Part shown: piece after piece, positions 35,833-48,655 of the stretch
Layout: each line of letters starts with the position of its first letter
How positions within the stretch are numbered: position 1 is the stretch's first letter
From: Corylus avellana
Lineage: Eukaryota > Streptophyta > Magnoliopsida > Fagales > Betulaceae
DNA: 64,000 nucleotides
Direction of reading: 5' to 3'
NCBI RefSeq assembly: GCF_901000735.1
Contig: NC_081545.1
Location: forward strand, 35,023,634-35,087,633
Position numbers and translations under genes: made by a program
Notes under the pieces: generated by a model
The model's input: the letters and a program-made list of their open reading frames with translations, nothing else
Databases searched by the model: none
What the model was told of the DNA's origin: nothing

Positions 35833-38408
35833 ATGATGTCTTATAGCCATTCAGATCCACCTTGTAGTTCCTTATCAAGAGCTTCAAATGCACAGAGGAT
35901 GTACCAAGCTTTGATTATCTCTATTCCTGTCTCCTCTGCTTTTATCATCCTCCTCTTCTTCTACTTGTGCTATCTTCGCCGTCAGAGGGCCTATTGGTCG
36001 TCTATTCGAATGCGAGCGTCTTATGCTGACAACAACAATGGCATCTCCAGGGTAAGATCATTCCCCTTTCTTGGTTTTCACCAATTTGTGTTATTTACAT
36101 GCTTACTTTTGTGTGTGTATGTGTAAACTGTGTCTTTTTATGGTTATGGTTGTGCAGTCTGAATTGGGCATGAAGAAAGAACTAAGAGAGATGCTACCCA
36201 TAATTGTGTACAGGGAGAGCTTCTCTATCAGAGATACACAGTGAGTGGACTTCCTTTTTTGGTTGACTTTACTTGTGTGACTGTGTCTCAGACTCTCATA
36301 GTTATCGAAGTCGGTATGCTTATTTAGTATTTAGCATTGTCTTATTGCTATATTTGACAAAATGACTTCCTTTGTGTTCTTCTATATTTCGATTACTTAT
36401 AAAAATAAAATAAAATAAAAAGATTCTTATATTCTATATCTCCTTAACCTCTATATATTGAACCCTTCCTCATTAGGATTTCTGTTATTTGACGATAACG
36501 GTCCAACTGTTAAGCTTTCCTAGTTGATTCAATTTAATACTGATGATTCTTAACTTTCTACTTATACTTTATTGGTTATTAGAGTTTAGTCCAATTTGTT
36601 CTAGAAATATATAGATATCTGTTTAATGTTGCTATAATAAAAAGAGGAAAAATAATTCGACGGAAAGTGCACCTTTTCAGATTATTGAACTGGACTGATT
36701 GTTTCAGATTATTCAGTTTTCTTTTGAACGAGCCCAGTATAGAGGTTTTGATTGAATTGGGCAAAGCCCTATCATAATTGTATCTAGTGGTGAGCGAGTT
36801 GAGTTGATTATAGAGGTGGAAAAGGTAAATCCAAGCGTTTGGATACTTGGTATCTTTGTCAAAAGTATATGAAGTTGTTTGGGGAGAAAGGTTTTAGTTT
36901 GGAGGTTGGATACCCATACACAAGAAGATTCAAAGCCGGTCAAACATAACTAAAGAAGTCAATGAGTAACTTCATTTGAATGCCGTAGAAATGAATATGG
37001 AACCTACCTTGGTCGTAAAGCCTCATCAGCATGGTTCCAGAGGCCTAGGTTTAAAACCTGTCAGCGTGTTGACTATTGTCTAACTTGTAGTATGATAAAA
37101 TATCATACTATGCAGTAAGCTTTGTTGACGATGGGGGGAGCAGCTGGGAATTTAATTATGTTTCGGCTTTAAATTACCACTTGTCATGACCAGAGAATGA
37201 ATTCTTTCTTCAAAAGCTTCAGAAATCGTTATTACAAAAATTGTAGTAAGCTTATTATTATTATTATTATTATTATTATTTTCCTTCTCCCTTTAGAGGA
37301 GGGGGGGAGGGGTGTGAATCTCTGGAAAAGGAAATATAGATGAGTGGTTGAAAAATGAAATGTAATTACCCCATGAAATATTAAATTTGATATGATGTAC
37401 ATTCAATAAACTAAAATGAGGTAACATCTGTATTCTTGCAGATGCTCAGTGTGCCTTGCGGACTACCAGGCAGAGGACAGGCTTCAACAGATACCTGCCT
37501 GTGGCCATACGTTTCACATGGACTGCATTGATCACTGGCTCACTACCCATACCACCTGCCCACTCTGCCGCCTCTCTCTCCTTGCCACCAAATCTTCAAC
37601 TGAACTACCGCATGTACATGATGCATCGATTCAACAGAGGCCCCATACTTGGGAAGAAACACAAGCCGTACAAATATCTGAATCAAGCCTTGGAGATGCG
37701 AGACTTCCCCAAAACAATTCTAAAGAAGATGCAAGAAACTCTGATTCTCTTGATCATGAGAGAGAATTTACGGGTTCAAGATATGACACTGAGCGACATG
37801 AGCCTATTGATGGATTTTCTGGTAATTTCTGGTTTGTTGCACACGAGCTTAATCTTTGTCACACCTTTTAAATTTTAATTTTATTCTTTTTCCCCTCTTT
37901 TTCAAGCATTGCATATTGAATTAATTCTTCTCATGTAGTTAATTTCATTTGATTCATATACATTTCTACTGTGCACATCATTATGATTCTGTGAAGTAGT
38001 ACTTTGTTGCCCGGGTTATGCCCTTGTTCCCCATTTTGATGCTTGATGTGCCTTTAACGACATCATTCAATACCATTCAATGATGTTGATGTATGAAACA
38101 GATGCTGAATATTCTCTCTTTCTGGTGAAAAGATTACATAGCTAATAGTTGTCTGTGTCCATCAAGGGTGATACTGTTTCTGCCTTCATTTATACTTATT
38201 TAAAGAAGCAAGGGCGACAACTGCATATTGTTTGTCTGCAAAAGACATTGATAGAGAGAATCTGGTTCATAACAAACAATTTCATTTGCATTTCTCATAA
38301 ATTACTAAGCTCTTTCTATTGCATGTCTAAATATATGTATGCTAAAATGTTATGGTATGGTTTGTTTCAATTGATGATGTCCCTTTTGGTTGTTTTTGAA
38401 CAGCTTGA
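35833..38408 (+). CDS. ATL-type RING-H2 E3 ubiquitin ligase
   Basis: Four exons: 35833-36051, 36158-36240, 37442-37821 and a five-base last coding piece 38404-38408. They join in frame to give 228 residues. One transmembrane segment (about residues 25-48, ALIISIPVSSAFIILLFFYL) is followed by a basic stretch, a GLD-like region (KKELREMLPIIVYRESF) and a RING-H2 finger. The zinc ligands are Cys102, Cys105, Cys121, His123, His126, Cys129, Cys140 and Cys143. This is the ATL7/ATL58/ATL59 layout of a membrane-anchored E3 that transfers ubiquitin from E2 to unknown targets. The last splice (g|gtaatttctgg to cag|cttga) ends the protein just after GFS with Ala-stop. If intron 3 is retained, the frame instead ends at 37,871 with 16 other residues after the shared Gly. 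The start is the first of two adjacent ATGs. The next gene downstream is a phytolongin. Confidence 0.87.
37252..37280. repeat. (ATT)n microsatellite in RING-H2 intron 2
   Basis: About nine ATT units, in the 1.2-kb intron before the RING exon. Confidence 0.9.
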
Positions 38409-40334
38409 CCTATCTCAAGAACTGAGCCAGTATAGCTGCAAATGCCATCATGAATCAGACGCTGTCTCTTGAGTCCTGCTCTCCAAGTGGGATGTTAAAG
38501 AGCAAGAACCAAGTCTCATGAATTGGCCAGTTTTCCTCTAGAAGGTGAGAAAAAACTAAATAAAATGATTGCTAATTGATTAGGATCTAAGAGAAGTTTA
38601 GAACTTTTTGGAAAAAAAAATCTTGGATCTTTTGAGATTAGTCAAATGCACGGAACTATTCAGGGTACACAGCAATCTTGTCTGATTGAAAATGATACCA
38701 TGAACGGGAACCAATTTTACTTGGGATCGTGATTCTCATGTTTATGTATGGAGAGCAGCTCTAATTAGATCAATGTGATGGGCGAACGGTCAAAGGAGTT
38801 GTAACTACATTAGCATTGATAAGAGCTACAATGTCTTGTAAATGGGAAACCATGGTTTCAAGAAGAACTTTTGAGCTCTAATGCAGCTGCTTCTTGTTTG
38901 AACGTAAGTATTGTCTAGAAGGTGCATCAATCAACATCGTCTTGGGTGTAAAGAGAGAGACAGATGGTATTAAGGGTACATTTTGCCACCTAGTGGGCTG
39001 TAGTGGTGAATGAGTATGGTGAAGCTGTGATAAGTCTTGGCTCCCTTCCACCACAAAAGATTATTGATTTATTGCTCATATCCCTTCCTCAAGAACATGG
39101 GTCTCCCCAATGAGGTTTTCACTTGAGACCTAAGGTTAGAGTTTATGTTTTATAAAGCTGGTCATTGTGGCTTAAGGTCAAAGTATAGATCTTTATACTT
39201 AATTTCTAAACAAAGCTTCATGTGCTATTTAGGACAAGCATGTTATGTTGAATTGTATGCATGTGCCCTCTGATATAAGTCAAAGTAAGTACATTTGCAC
39301 ATGATGATGTTTTATTTCAACAATTTGAACCATAACCTATCTTGAATTAAAGGTTTAATTTATAAAGTTTCAGTTCCGAGTCAAGGAAATAAAGTTATTG
39401 AGGTTGGTGCAATTATGTGAAATATCTTTTTGCAGATATGAACCTCTTGATGACTAGAACTACAGTTCATGGAAAATGGCAAAATGCCTCTTGAGGTGAT
39501 GCAAGTATGCACAAACTTCGATTTTATGCTTTTGGAGCCTACCCTTTTGCACCCAAATGATCGTCATCAGCTGCAGAAACTCCTATTATGCTAAGTGAGA
39601 AAAGGCTATTAGGCTTATCTAGGAAAGGAAATAATGCTAGAAACCAACTTTTTTTTTTTTTTTCCTATTGCTAAATAACTTATTTTCTTTTCTTTTCTTT
39701 TCTTTTTTTCACAAAAAATTCAAATATCATTTCATTTTTATATTACATCAATAACTTTTTATTATTATTCAAATAAAAAACTTTTTACCAAATAGGCCCG
39801 TTATTCACTTGTTACATGACAAGAAGCATTTATCTCGGGTTTTGATATGAAATACTTGGGTAATGTAACACCTCCAATTTGTTAGGGTTAGGTTTATTAA
39901 TTAAAAAGCTTATGAGGTGCAAATGTCATAAATATGAATAAAAAAGAGTACTTAATAGCACATTAATAGCACATCACATGCATGGATTTTAAAAACCTTT
40001 ATTAAACATAAATGTGAAAACCTAAAATCTAGGTGATGGATTAATTTCTAGATGCACTCATGTACTTATAAAGTAAACCACCTCTACATATGCCCAAAAC
40101 TTTATCTTTATTTATTTTTAATATAATAAAAGATATATATATTTTTAACATGTGGCATATGACATGTTAAAACTGTTTACGCGGCATTAACGAGGGTATT
40201 ACCACCTAATTAATTTTAGATGGGAGTGAAGTGAAAAAAAAAAAAAAAAAAAAAAGACCTTTAGAATTAAAATGTGATTTTAAAATCTCAAAGGGAAAAT
40301 TGAAATCATGCAAAAACCTACAGAGTTATCATTC

Positions 40335-40359
40335 ATATATATATATATATATATATATA
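40335..40359. repeat. (AT)n microsatellite at the edge of the foldback element
   Basis: About 12 AT units directly abut the left arm of the inverted repeat. Confidence 0.9.
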
Positions 40360-40830
40360 AATTCACTTTACCCCTGAAATTACATGAATTTTTCAATTCG
40401 AATCCCAATGTTTAAAAATTGGCAATATATCTCCTTAATGTTTCAAAAAATTTTAATTCAGACCCTCCGTTACTAATTTTCGTCTAATTGGACGAAAATC
40501 ATCTCACGTGCGTCTCACATAGAATTTTGATGTCCTTTATTCTAATTTTGGCCTCATCAAAACCTATGAAATTACGTAATTACCTCTAATTTCATAGGTT
40601 TTAATGAAGGTAATTATATAATTTTATAAGTTTTAATGATGACAAAATTAGAATAGAGGGCATCAAAATTTCGCATAAGACACACATGGGATGATTTCCA
40701 TTTAATTAGACAGAAATTAGTAACGGGTCTAAATTGAAAATTTTTGAAACATTAAGAGAGTACATTGCTAATTTTTAAACAATAAGGTTCGAATTAAAAA
40801 ACTTCTAAAAATTCAATGAGTAAAGCGAAT
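40360..40830. mobile_element. Long foldback (inverted-repeat) element
   Basis: Two arms of about 235 bp are near mirror images. The left arm reads 'attcactttacccctgaaat...gttactaattttcgtctaat...tctaattttggcctcatcaaaacctatgaaatta'. The right arm is its complement in reverse, ending '...ttcaatgagtaaagcgaat'. The centre is near 40,590. The whole unit would fold into one long imperfect hairpin. There is no coding capacity. Confidence 0.8.
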
Positions 40831-41875
40831 TTTTCCCAATTTTTTTAATAATTCGTAACAATATTTGACGTGGTTCAACGATTTTGAGTGGTTTCCAGTT
40901 GTACTAAGAAATCAAATTGCAAAAGCTATTTTTTTTTTAATATTATTCTCAAGCTTTCAACCAAATAATAAAAAATAAATTAATTTTTTCAAACATATTT
41001 TCCAAGTCTCGTGTAAAAAGAAAAAAATAAGGTTTCTTGCCAAATTAGAAATGACGGGGTCTCTGGGGACTGGAAGTGGAAGTCGAAGACAAAAACGAAA
41101 GCAACGAGGTCAAAAAGTCAAACAGTTAATACCACTACCACCCCTCTGTAAACGCCTATTTCATTATCTCCAATTATTTCTCTCACGGGCTTCTGAAGCT
41201 ACATCTTTTGAAGGATTCTTTAGAGCTTGACTTTACAAGGTAAATGCTTGACGATGATCTACTTGGTAGCCCAGATGATTTTTCATTAACATTTTTCAAA
41301 TTGGGCTTGTTTGAAATTTTTTAGATTGTACCTCTGATCATCTGTACGTTTTTGGTTCGTTGGTTACAGAGGGCGTGCCATGGCAAAGTTGTGTTTTTGT
41401 TGTTTATGTGGGTGTTTGTGATTTGTGAAGATCGCTAGGCAGGTATGAGACTTCATTCTTGCTTTTGAACGCTTAGCTGAGGGATTCTGTTGGTATTTAT
41501 TTGAGGCTTTTTACTTTACAGCAGATGAATTACTGGCATTTTATTTGGTTATTGCCTCTTTGGTTGAGGGATTTATTGGGTTCTTCTTTTGCCAAATCCT
41601 GATTGCATAGATTCTTCGGCACCCTACCTTCTACATAGAAAAGGGAATAATCGAAAAGGTATTGCAGAGCCCTATATTAACAGTTTTAATTAATCTCAGG
41701 CTTTTATGGTGACGAGACTGCTTGGTGTGTGATAAAGTCAAGTGGGTGTTGACGATCTGGAACCTGGAAAGAAAGAAACAAGGATAATACAGAGTGTGTT
41801 TTTATCATTCTAAGCTTGTTTTTCAAGTGGAATTGGCTGCAGAATAAAGTTGAGGGAGTTTTTATCACCATTGTA

Positions 41876-42712
41876 ATGGATACGATTCAGAATACAGTTT
41901 ATTACTGTTGCGTTCAAAGGAGTAACCGGATTCTGTACACGCATAGTGGGGGAGACCATGAAATTGAGAATTTGGCTGCTTTGTGCTTGGAAAGGGCTCC
42001 CCCATTCCACAAGTGGTATTTCCAGACAATGCATAAAAGGACTTTTGGGTTTTTGATGGAAGATGGTTGTGTTTATTTCACAATTGTTGATGAGGGTCTG
42101 GGTAACTCGGGTGTTCTTCAGTTCCTGGAGCATGTGAGAGATGAATTTAAGAAGGTGGCTAGAAAAGGTTCAAGGGGAAGTTTTTCAAGTATGAACTCAA
42201 TTGGCATGCAAGAACAGCTAGTGCCTGTCATCCGCCACTTGATCACCTCGCTGGAGAATGTTTCTCAAAGCAGGAGTGATTGGACAGCTGAAACACCTTC
42301 ATCACTTCATGCAGGTCTGTCTCCATCACCAAGTAATGCAAATGGACAAATTGAAGCTGCTAGTTCTACAAAAGCCCCTTTGTTGAGCAAATCTAGCAAG
42401 CAAGAGAAAAAGAAGGCAAAGGATCATGTGATTGGAATGAGAGACATTGAGTTGGACGAGCACCGAAGATCTACAGATAGAGGAGTCAAGGCTGATTTGG
42501 AAGCTCTGGATTCTAATAACCAAAGTGCAGTAAGTTCCTCGGTCTCATTACAGAAGGATTTAGGCTCAATGAGGGTCAGACCAGGCTCTCAAAGTATTCG
42601 GAAGAAGTGGTGTCGCCAAGTACGAATTGTTCTTGCCATTGATGCAGCTATCTGTGTAATACTGTTCGTGATCTGGTTATTGATCTGTCGTGGTATTGCA
42701 TGCCTTCGTTGA
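41876..42712 (+). CDS. Phytolongin (longin-domain SNARE-like membrane protein)
   Basis: One coding exon of 278 residues. The N-terminal longin domain (about residues 1-115: NTVYYCCVQRSNRILYTHSG, CLERAPPFHKWYFQTMHKRTFGFLMEDG, LQFLEHVRDEFKKV) matches VAMP7-type longins. The central part lacks a recognisable R-SNARE motif and is instead Ser/Lys-rich. A single C-terminal membrane anchor (about residues 250-272) is preceded by basic residues. This domain order defines the plant-specific phytolongins, found on secretory pathway and plasma membranes. The start is the Met of MDTIQNTVYY, where the longin homology begins; the open frame extends upstream without a better start. Probable 5'UTR introns lie upstream to about 41,160. 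Confidence 0.9.
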   Translation: MDTIQNTVYYCCVQRSNRILYTHSGGDHEIENLAALCLERAPPFHKWYFQTMHKRTFGFLMEDGCVYFTIVDEGLGNSGVLQFLEHVRDEFKKVARKGSRGSFSSMNSIGMQEQLVPVIRHLITSLENVSQSRSDWTAETPSSLHAGLSPSPSNANGQIEAASSTKAPLLSKSSKQEKKKAKDHVIGMRDIELDEHRRSTDRGVKADLEALDSNNQSAVSSSVSLQKDLGSMRVRPGSQSIRKKWCRQVRIVLAIDAAICVILFVIWLLICRGIACLR

Positions 42713-45700
42713 AAGATTTATCATTTCTGTGAGACTTTAGAACTAAAGTACGGTTCCAAATGTAAGCTGGAATCATGACTTGGAAGATTCCAATCCAAGT
42801 TCTTTGAAGAATAGTTTCTGCAGGGAATGAATGAGTGAAAGCCACATACCAATTTGTCCATGAGATTTAATGTATATCTGAAGGTATGCCCCTTAAAACT
42901 AAAATTCAATGGGATCGGATCTAGGAAACACACTGTATAGTGTCATTGCTTTTGCATGTGTATATGAAATATCCATAAGATTTTCAAGTTCTTGGTTCTG
43001 AGTGATTCTATATTCTGATTGTTGATATAAGAGATGTTTTGTAATCTCAGAATTTGCTTTGTCAATTACCTTCTTTTTATTAATTTTCATGCATGGAAGC
43101 ATCCTACTTTTCTTTTGCTTAGTGCTTGCTGGTTTTTCAAACATTCTTCAATCAACATGAAGTTGTTTTCTGAACCCTCGTATCGATTATTTGTAACTTG
43201 TGCGTTTCCAATTAAATCTCTGCATATTAATCTGTATTGACAATTGATTAAGAAATCATTGTATCATTAGGCAGGAGTGAGTGCAATTGGTAAGCTCCGC
43301 ATTCAACTCAGTTTAAGATAGAAATGTGTCTGAATTTGTAGTGCTCTGCTGTGCCTGCTAACCACTTCTCTCCTCATTCCTAGTTACAGTGTGTGCTTCA
43401 TTAAAATTAGGCAGGTTTCAAAGCAAAGCACTTTCTTTTGTATTTTTGTTTGGGATGTGGTCTGGTGAAGAAGTGTCATTGAGAAAATTCAATTTTGTTT
43501 GTAATCAATGATGAACCGATTGCTCTTTTATATAGGGTCTCTTTCCTTTCTAAGCTTTCTATGAGTTAATTTTTTCTAGTATGAATGGACTCTCTTTGCA
43601 AGCTGCCGACAGTGCTCGAGGAGGAGGGGAACCTCCCCTCCTTCCCTTCCCCTTCCTCGCTACATGCTGTCCTCTACCGAGTTTCTCTCTTCTCTGAGAG
43701 AGAAGCTCCCTTTTTCATCTAAAGTTCTCTCTAGATCCTCTTGCCTCTTATGAGGTTCAATATGACGATCTATCCCTGATCCTCACAAAGTCAGTCTTTG
43801 CCTCTCCCCCTTGTCGGGCACATCATCTACCTTGCCATTCGTCTTCTCCACAATGTCGCTTGTCGGATTTGTCAAGCTTCTCAAATTGAATTTTTCAAAG
43901 CCCGATTTACTTTCCTCTACTAGACCCAACTTGTAATGCGCCACTCCACCGCTCTCTCCAGCGTCCCAGCTTTCCGTACCCCACAGCCGCCTCTCCATCT
44001 GACATCCACGTGCTGGCGCGTGAGGCACTCAAGCTAGACAACCTCTTCACGCCGCCTTCCTCCGCCAGTGAAGTTTTATTTTCCTATAACTTTGAAGTTT
44101 TAAATTTCTATCTTTCCCTCTGGTTCTACATTTCTACTATTGTTGTTACCAACAGGCGTTTGGGAAGGGTATCTTGATGGTCATGCCCCTATCCATGTCC
44201 CTTGCATTGGGAGTTTGGGTAGGGTTCAAGGGTTTCGCAATGGTCATACTCATGCCCGCACCTTGTTTACCCGCCTTAATTAATGGCCACTTCTCTTGGT
44301 GTTCATGCCTAGAATACATAGGGTCATGTCATTATTTTGATACATTCTCTTTTAATTTCTGTTTACTTTGGTTGTTTGTGACTTATTGCCCAGTCTTTTT
44401 TTTTTTTTTTTGGTTATTAGTTGTAATTCTTGTTTGACATATATATATATAGTTTGAACCTAATATTATTCTCCCATTTTATATAATATTAAATCCAATA
44501 TAAGACATCCCCTGGAAGAGGGAAGTAGTGGAGGACAAGAATGGCTCACAAAAGATGCCAACACATGATAATGGCAATATTGTTTGTAATGGTTACTGAT
44601 GTCCAGAAATATTTCAAGTTAATTCAAGAATTAAATCCTTTTTGCCAAAACCTAAAAACAAACAAACGAACATCAACCCAATCTCAGTCGAGGGTGGTTA
44701 ATATATTAGTTTAGATCCGTGACTCAAAAGTTTTATCCTAACCTATAGGTCAATTCACCCAAAAGTATGTTACAATGTGATCATACCTACATCTTATGTC
44801 TAATCTTTCAGTGTAACGTGTGCTTTTAGAAGCAATTTACGTAAGCAAAACTTTGAGCTTTAAAACAAAACATGACATTGAAAGAAGGTTGGGTTTTTTT
44901 TTTTTTTTTTTTTTTTAAATAAATAAAATAGAAATTTAAAACAGAAATTTAAAAGAAACTTCAAAAACTAAAGACAAAAAAAAAAATAAAAAATAAAAAT
45001 CATAGCCCTTAGCAAAGAGTGTGAATTCAAAATGTCAAGTTAGGCTATGTATGAAACAGATTGCACGATCTCACACAAGACCAAAAAAAAAAAGTTTTGA
45101 GTATTTTTTGATGGGTGTTCAGAAGTCGAATCACCCCCTTTGGATAGATCAAGGGTGGCTAAATCACCCCATGTATTTAAAGATGGTTTGACCACTTCCA
45201 AACCACCAAAAAATCATTCCCAACGGCACTTTTCTATTTTTGGCCTTGGTGCCAAGGGACCCAAGATTTGGGTGAATTTCCCTTAAGGAAAGAGAAAAAG
45301 ACAAACAAGCGAAAAATCACATTAATCTCATTGCACAAATGTCATATATGAGGAAATGTTGATCAGTTGATACGTCCCTAACATTTTCAGGAGTTGCACC
45401 TACTTGGGGACCACCTTGGGTAGCCAAGGTTCCGGGATCATCCTGGTCGAATTCAAAATTTGATAAAATCGTCTGTCAATACTGTTGTACCTCTTGAGAT
45501 ATATATCAATGAATGAGTTGAAGAATGAGAAAGGGGTGAGTGGGGTGCTGAAGATGCAACATAAATAAGCGTTAGTATTGCAGAGATAAGTGTTAGACAA
45601 TAGAGACAACATAGATAAGAGACAACAGGAATGGAAAATGGATCGAAGGACTTGAGGTGCAGGTGGCAGAGATAAGCGGCGTGCAACAGGGAAAGTATAA

Positions 45701-46885
45701 GGGATAAAACAAAATTTATGCAATGATTTAATTTACTTCCAAAAATGTGAAGTTTGGCTACCAGTGTAAGTGCAGTAGTGTACAATGGCAGAAGGATGAA
45801 ATGAGAAATGATGGCAGAGAGACGAGCTGTAGAGTGTGCTGTGCAGTGCCAAACGCAATTAAAGTGAAAAAATTAAACCCGTTAACGGACTGCTTTTCCA
45901 CACTCCCTTCCTTTGGTAGAGAGATGCCATCCACAATGGTTTTTATAGTTATTATTGGATTAAATGATATACCCACTCTCATTTTTTTCACACATATTTT
46001 TACACTTTTTTAGATGGTTTTTAAAACTATTACTCCATAGCCAATATTACAATTTTCTCTATTTACTAGTTGGGATGACACGTGCTTGGTTCCCTGTGTT
46101 ATGTATCACTATAATAGTGATAGAAAAACATATGGCATCTTTTTGTTCTATTAATAACTCACCAAACTAAGATTTTCGACATTTTAAAATGGACATGTTA
46201 GCAGCTAACCAACCTCCCCCTACTAGTTTGTTCAAAAACTATTTTACACACCAAAACACACACAACACAAAATCAGTAAAAACAAGAAGCATACCAAACA
46301 ATAAAAGAGAACACAAAACACAACCATATAAACTGTATCATACACAATTCGCCTCTCTCCCTCCTTGTTTGTGTGTGAATGTGTGATTCCACTACATGTT
46401 TTAGTTGCCATGGATTTTCATTTTTATGTCGTCTCAATGGTCGTGTCCATTTCTTTCATTTTCCTCTTTGCTTCTTTTAACATGGTTACAATAGGTTGAA
46501 TAAGAACAATTGGCTACTTTCTTTCTTTCTTTTTATTTATTTATTTATTTTTAATGAACTTGAGAAATTGTCTTAAAGTTAGGCATTGGAATTATCACGA
46601 GATTTTGAACTAGTCTGATCAATAAAGTAAAATGATTTTTTTTTTTTAAAAAAAAAAATATCGTGTGAGATCAAATTAGCAATTTATATTGAATTTCGAT
46701 TACTTATAAATTTTTTTTTTTTTTTTTAAAAAAAAAGGAAAAGATTTATATTGATTATGTCAATTTTAAACCCCCCCCCAAAAAAAAAAAAAAAAAAAAA
46801 GAAGGAAAAGGTGCTGGCTTGGACAGTGTAATGGCATGATTGAACTTTTACTTTGTGCCAACCCGTCTCTCTCTCTCTCTCTCTC
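42713..46885. other. 4.2-kb region without a recognisable gene
   Basis: Begins with the phytolongin 3'UTR. At about 43,620-43,650 there is a short GC-rich palindrome (ggaggggaacctcccctcc). At about 45,120-45,240 a block with 'ggtggctaaatcacccc' and 'ggtttgaccac' resembles the MULE-like element centre. Poly-T and poly-A tracts occur at 44,890-44,920, 46,710-46,740 and 46,770-46,800. ORFs here are short and unrelated to known families. Confidence 0.45.
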
Positions 46886-48655
46886 TTAGAGCTCTCGTTG
46901 AGGACACCACTGCCAAAGGTATAAACAAGAAACACCAGTACATAATTGTTTGAGTTTAGTGGTGGAACCATTTGGAAGAAAACTGTCATGGGTTACTACT
47001 ATATTGGACTCAGGATGGGAAATACAAGCTTCTGGCTGTTTCAAGGAGCAAGGTCGAATGCTGGTTTTGTTAGTGGGAGTATTCCAACAGCAACTTTCAT
47101 CACATGCACTAGCAATTACTTGCTTAACTGAAGGATCCACAATCACTGCAGCATTCACTTCCTGCACAGCAGAAGGAAATATGCAGGTAAATAAAAGAAT
47201 TGGTCATGGCCTCACAACTCACAAGTGTAATAGTCAAACATGCTAAGCATGTGTGTGCTTCAATATGAACCTCAAATAACATCAAAGCTTCACTGCCAAA
47301 TATCCTGAATGAGTTCGCATAATACCATACACTGCAAAGACTGACTGGGATAAACATCAGGTATTGTACATCTTCACATACACTGCCAACTTTAGACTAC
47401 ACTGGCCACACTAAGTGAGCGTCTCTCGTTCTAGCTGAGAAAGAATGCTCAATTTGGAAAAACCACCTTTGGGTAACTTCCAAGATCCATAATGAGTATG
47501 TTTCAAACCACTAAACAAGATTTACTCAGTGAGAGATATGTTGAAACCCCGGGCAACCCAACCCAAGTCCAATTTCTGTTATCTAATTTATTGTATGATA
47601 TAATTATAATACCATCTTACATATTTATAAATTCTTTATGCACATAAACATATTTACATGTAACCCAGAGTCACTAGCCTAGCACCATTCCAGGAAGTTG
47701 AGATCTTATAAGTCTTATATTAATGTAAAGACATTTTGCTTCTCAGCTGACAAAGAAGTAAGCATTACACTCCTATTCTAGATTAACTCACAAAAAAAGT
47801 CCAAAGTCAAACAAATTATTCTACGCTGGTTCAACTTGGCTAGAGAAAACCAAATAAGAATTTTTATTTTTTAAATTTTTTTGGAGGTGAAATCAAATGA
47901 GAAATTAGTCTTTAACTTGAGCTCCATGAACAGAAGAGCTTGATCAGGTAGTCCAATAGGTAGATTACCCCACTGGTGGGAATGGGCCTCAGTTGAGTAA
48001 CCCAATCTAGTAAAGTTGCATCATCCCAAAGACACAGCTAGTGTGTTGGAGATACACCATATAACGTGAGAATCCTAGGAATGCATCACACACACAAGAC
48101 TAGATGTGCATGCATACCTAATTCAAGATATTTCTTCTGAACACGCTTCACATGGCAGAGAGCCTCCAGTGGCGCTGTCTAATTTAAACGAATAAAAATA
48201 GAAAATTTTTTATTTGAAATAATGTTATACCAATCCTACACCTATATGTGCATGGCTGCACGCATGTTGTCCATATACAGTAACATTTGGATTACAAACA
48301 CCAAATTCAGATGATAACAACAAAAAGAAAGATTTTGTTTCATTTGATTTAAACTTCCAAGGAAATAACAACTAAAGCTCAAATTAGAAATAAAATGAAA
48401 TCAAAAGTAGGAAATCGAAGCTAACCTTACCAAAGTGTTGGCGAGCTTTGGCTCAATAGCTGAAGCAAAAACATTCACTGTACATCACAAAATAACCAAA
48501 AAGACAAAAACATATCAAAACACCGGAAAACATTTTTGAAAGTTCTGGAAATTGTGTAGGGATATGATAAACTAACCGGTGGGTTGTTGGTCAGGCGGTG
48601 TTGGAGGCTTGTCTGGGATGTGATGGATTTCCCACGAGTCTGTGCTCTTGTTCAT
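46886..48655 (-). pseudogene. TAD3: Remains of TAD3, tRNA-specific adenosine deaminase subunit
   Basis: TAD3 is the non-catalytic partner of TAD2 in the enzyme that converts A34 to inosine in tRNA anticodons. Three 5' exons fit in frame on the minus strand: 48577-48655 (MNKSTDSWEIHHIPDKPP), 48431-48477 (VNVFASAIEPKLANTL) and 48118-48178 (TAPLEALCHVKRVQKKYLEL). A later fragment, 46888-47161, begins EVNAAVIVDPSVKQVIASAC and ends SCLYLWQWCPQREL-stop at 46886-46888. Between them I see no exon for the middle of the protein. The deaminase core (HPLRHA-type zinc motif and PCxxC) is not visible anywhere down to 44,500. A GA microsatellite and poly-A/poly-C tract begin at the break point. Reading: a partial duplicate or decayed gene, with a working copy presumably elsewhere. 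A mis-assembly that dropped exons is the alternative. Confidence 0.7.

Larger units (their letters stand above)
38409..41875. other. Region between the RING-H2 and phytolongin genes
   Basis: The first few hundred bases are 3'UTR of the RING gene. The middle is AT-rich spacer containing a TA microsatellite and a long foldback element (40,360-40,830). From about 41,160 the sequence looks like a 5' leader with possible UTR introns for the phytolongin gene (for example 'aag|gtaaatgcttg' at about 41,240). No other coding sequence is seen. Confidence 0.45.

Noticed and set aside
43610..43650. GC-rich palindrome as a transcription terminator
   Set aside because: A bacterial-type terminator is not meaningful in plant nuclear DNA, and there is no associated gene end.
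42713..46885. Search for the missing TAD3 deaminase exons
   Set aside because: No PCxxC or HPLRHA-like frame was found on the minus strand; ORFs here are low complexity or AT-rich.
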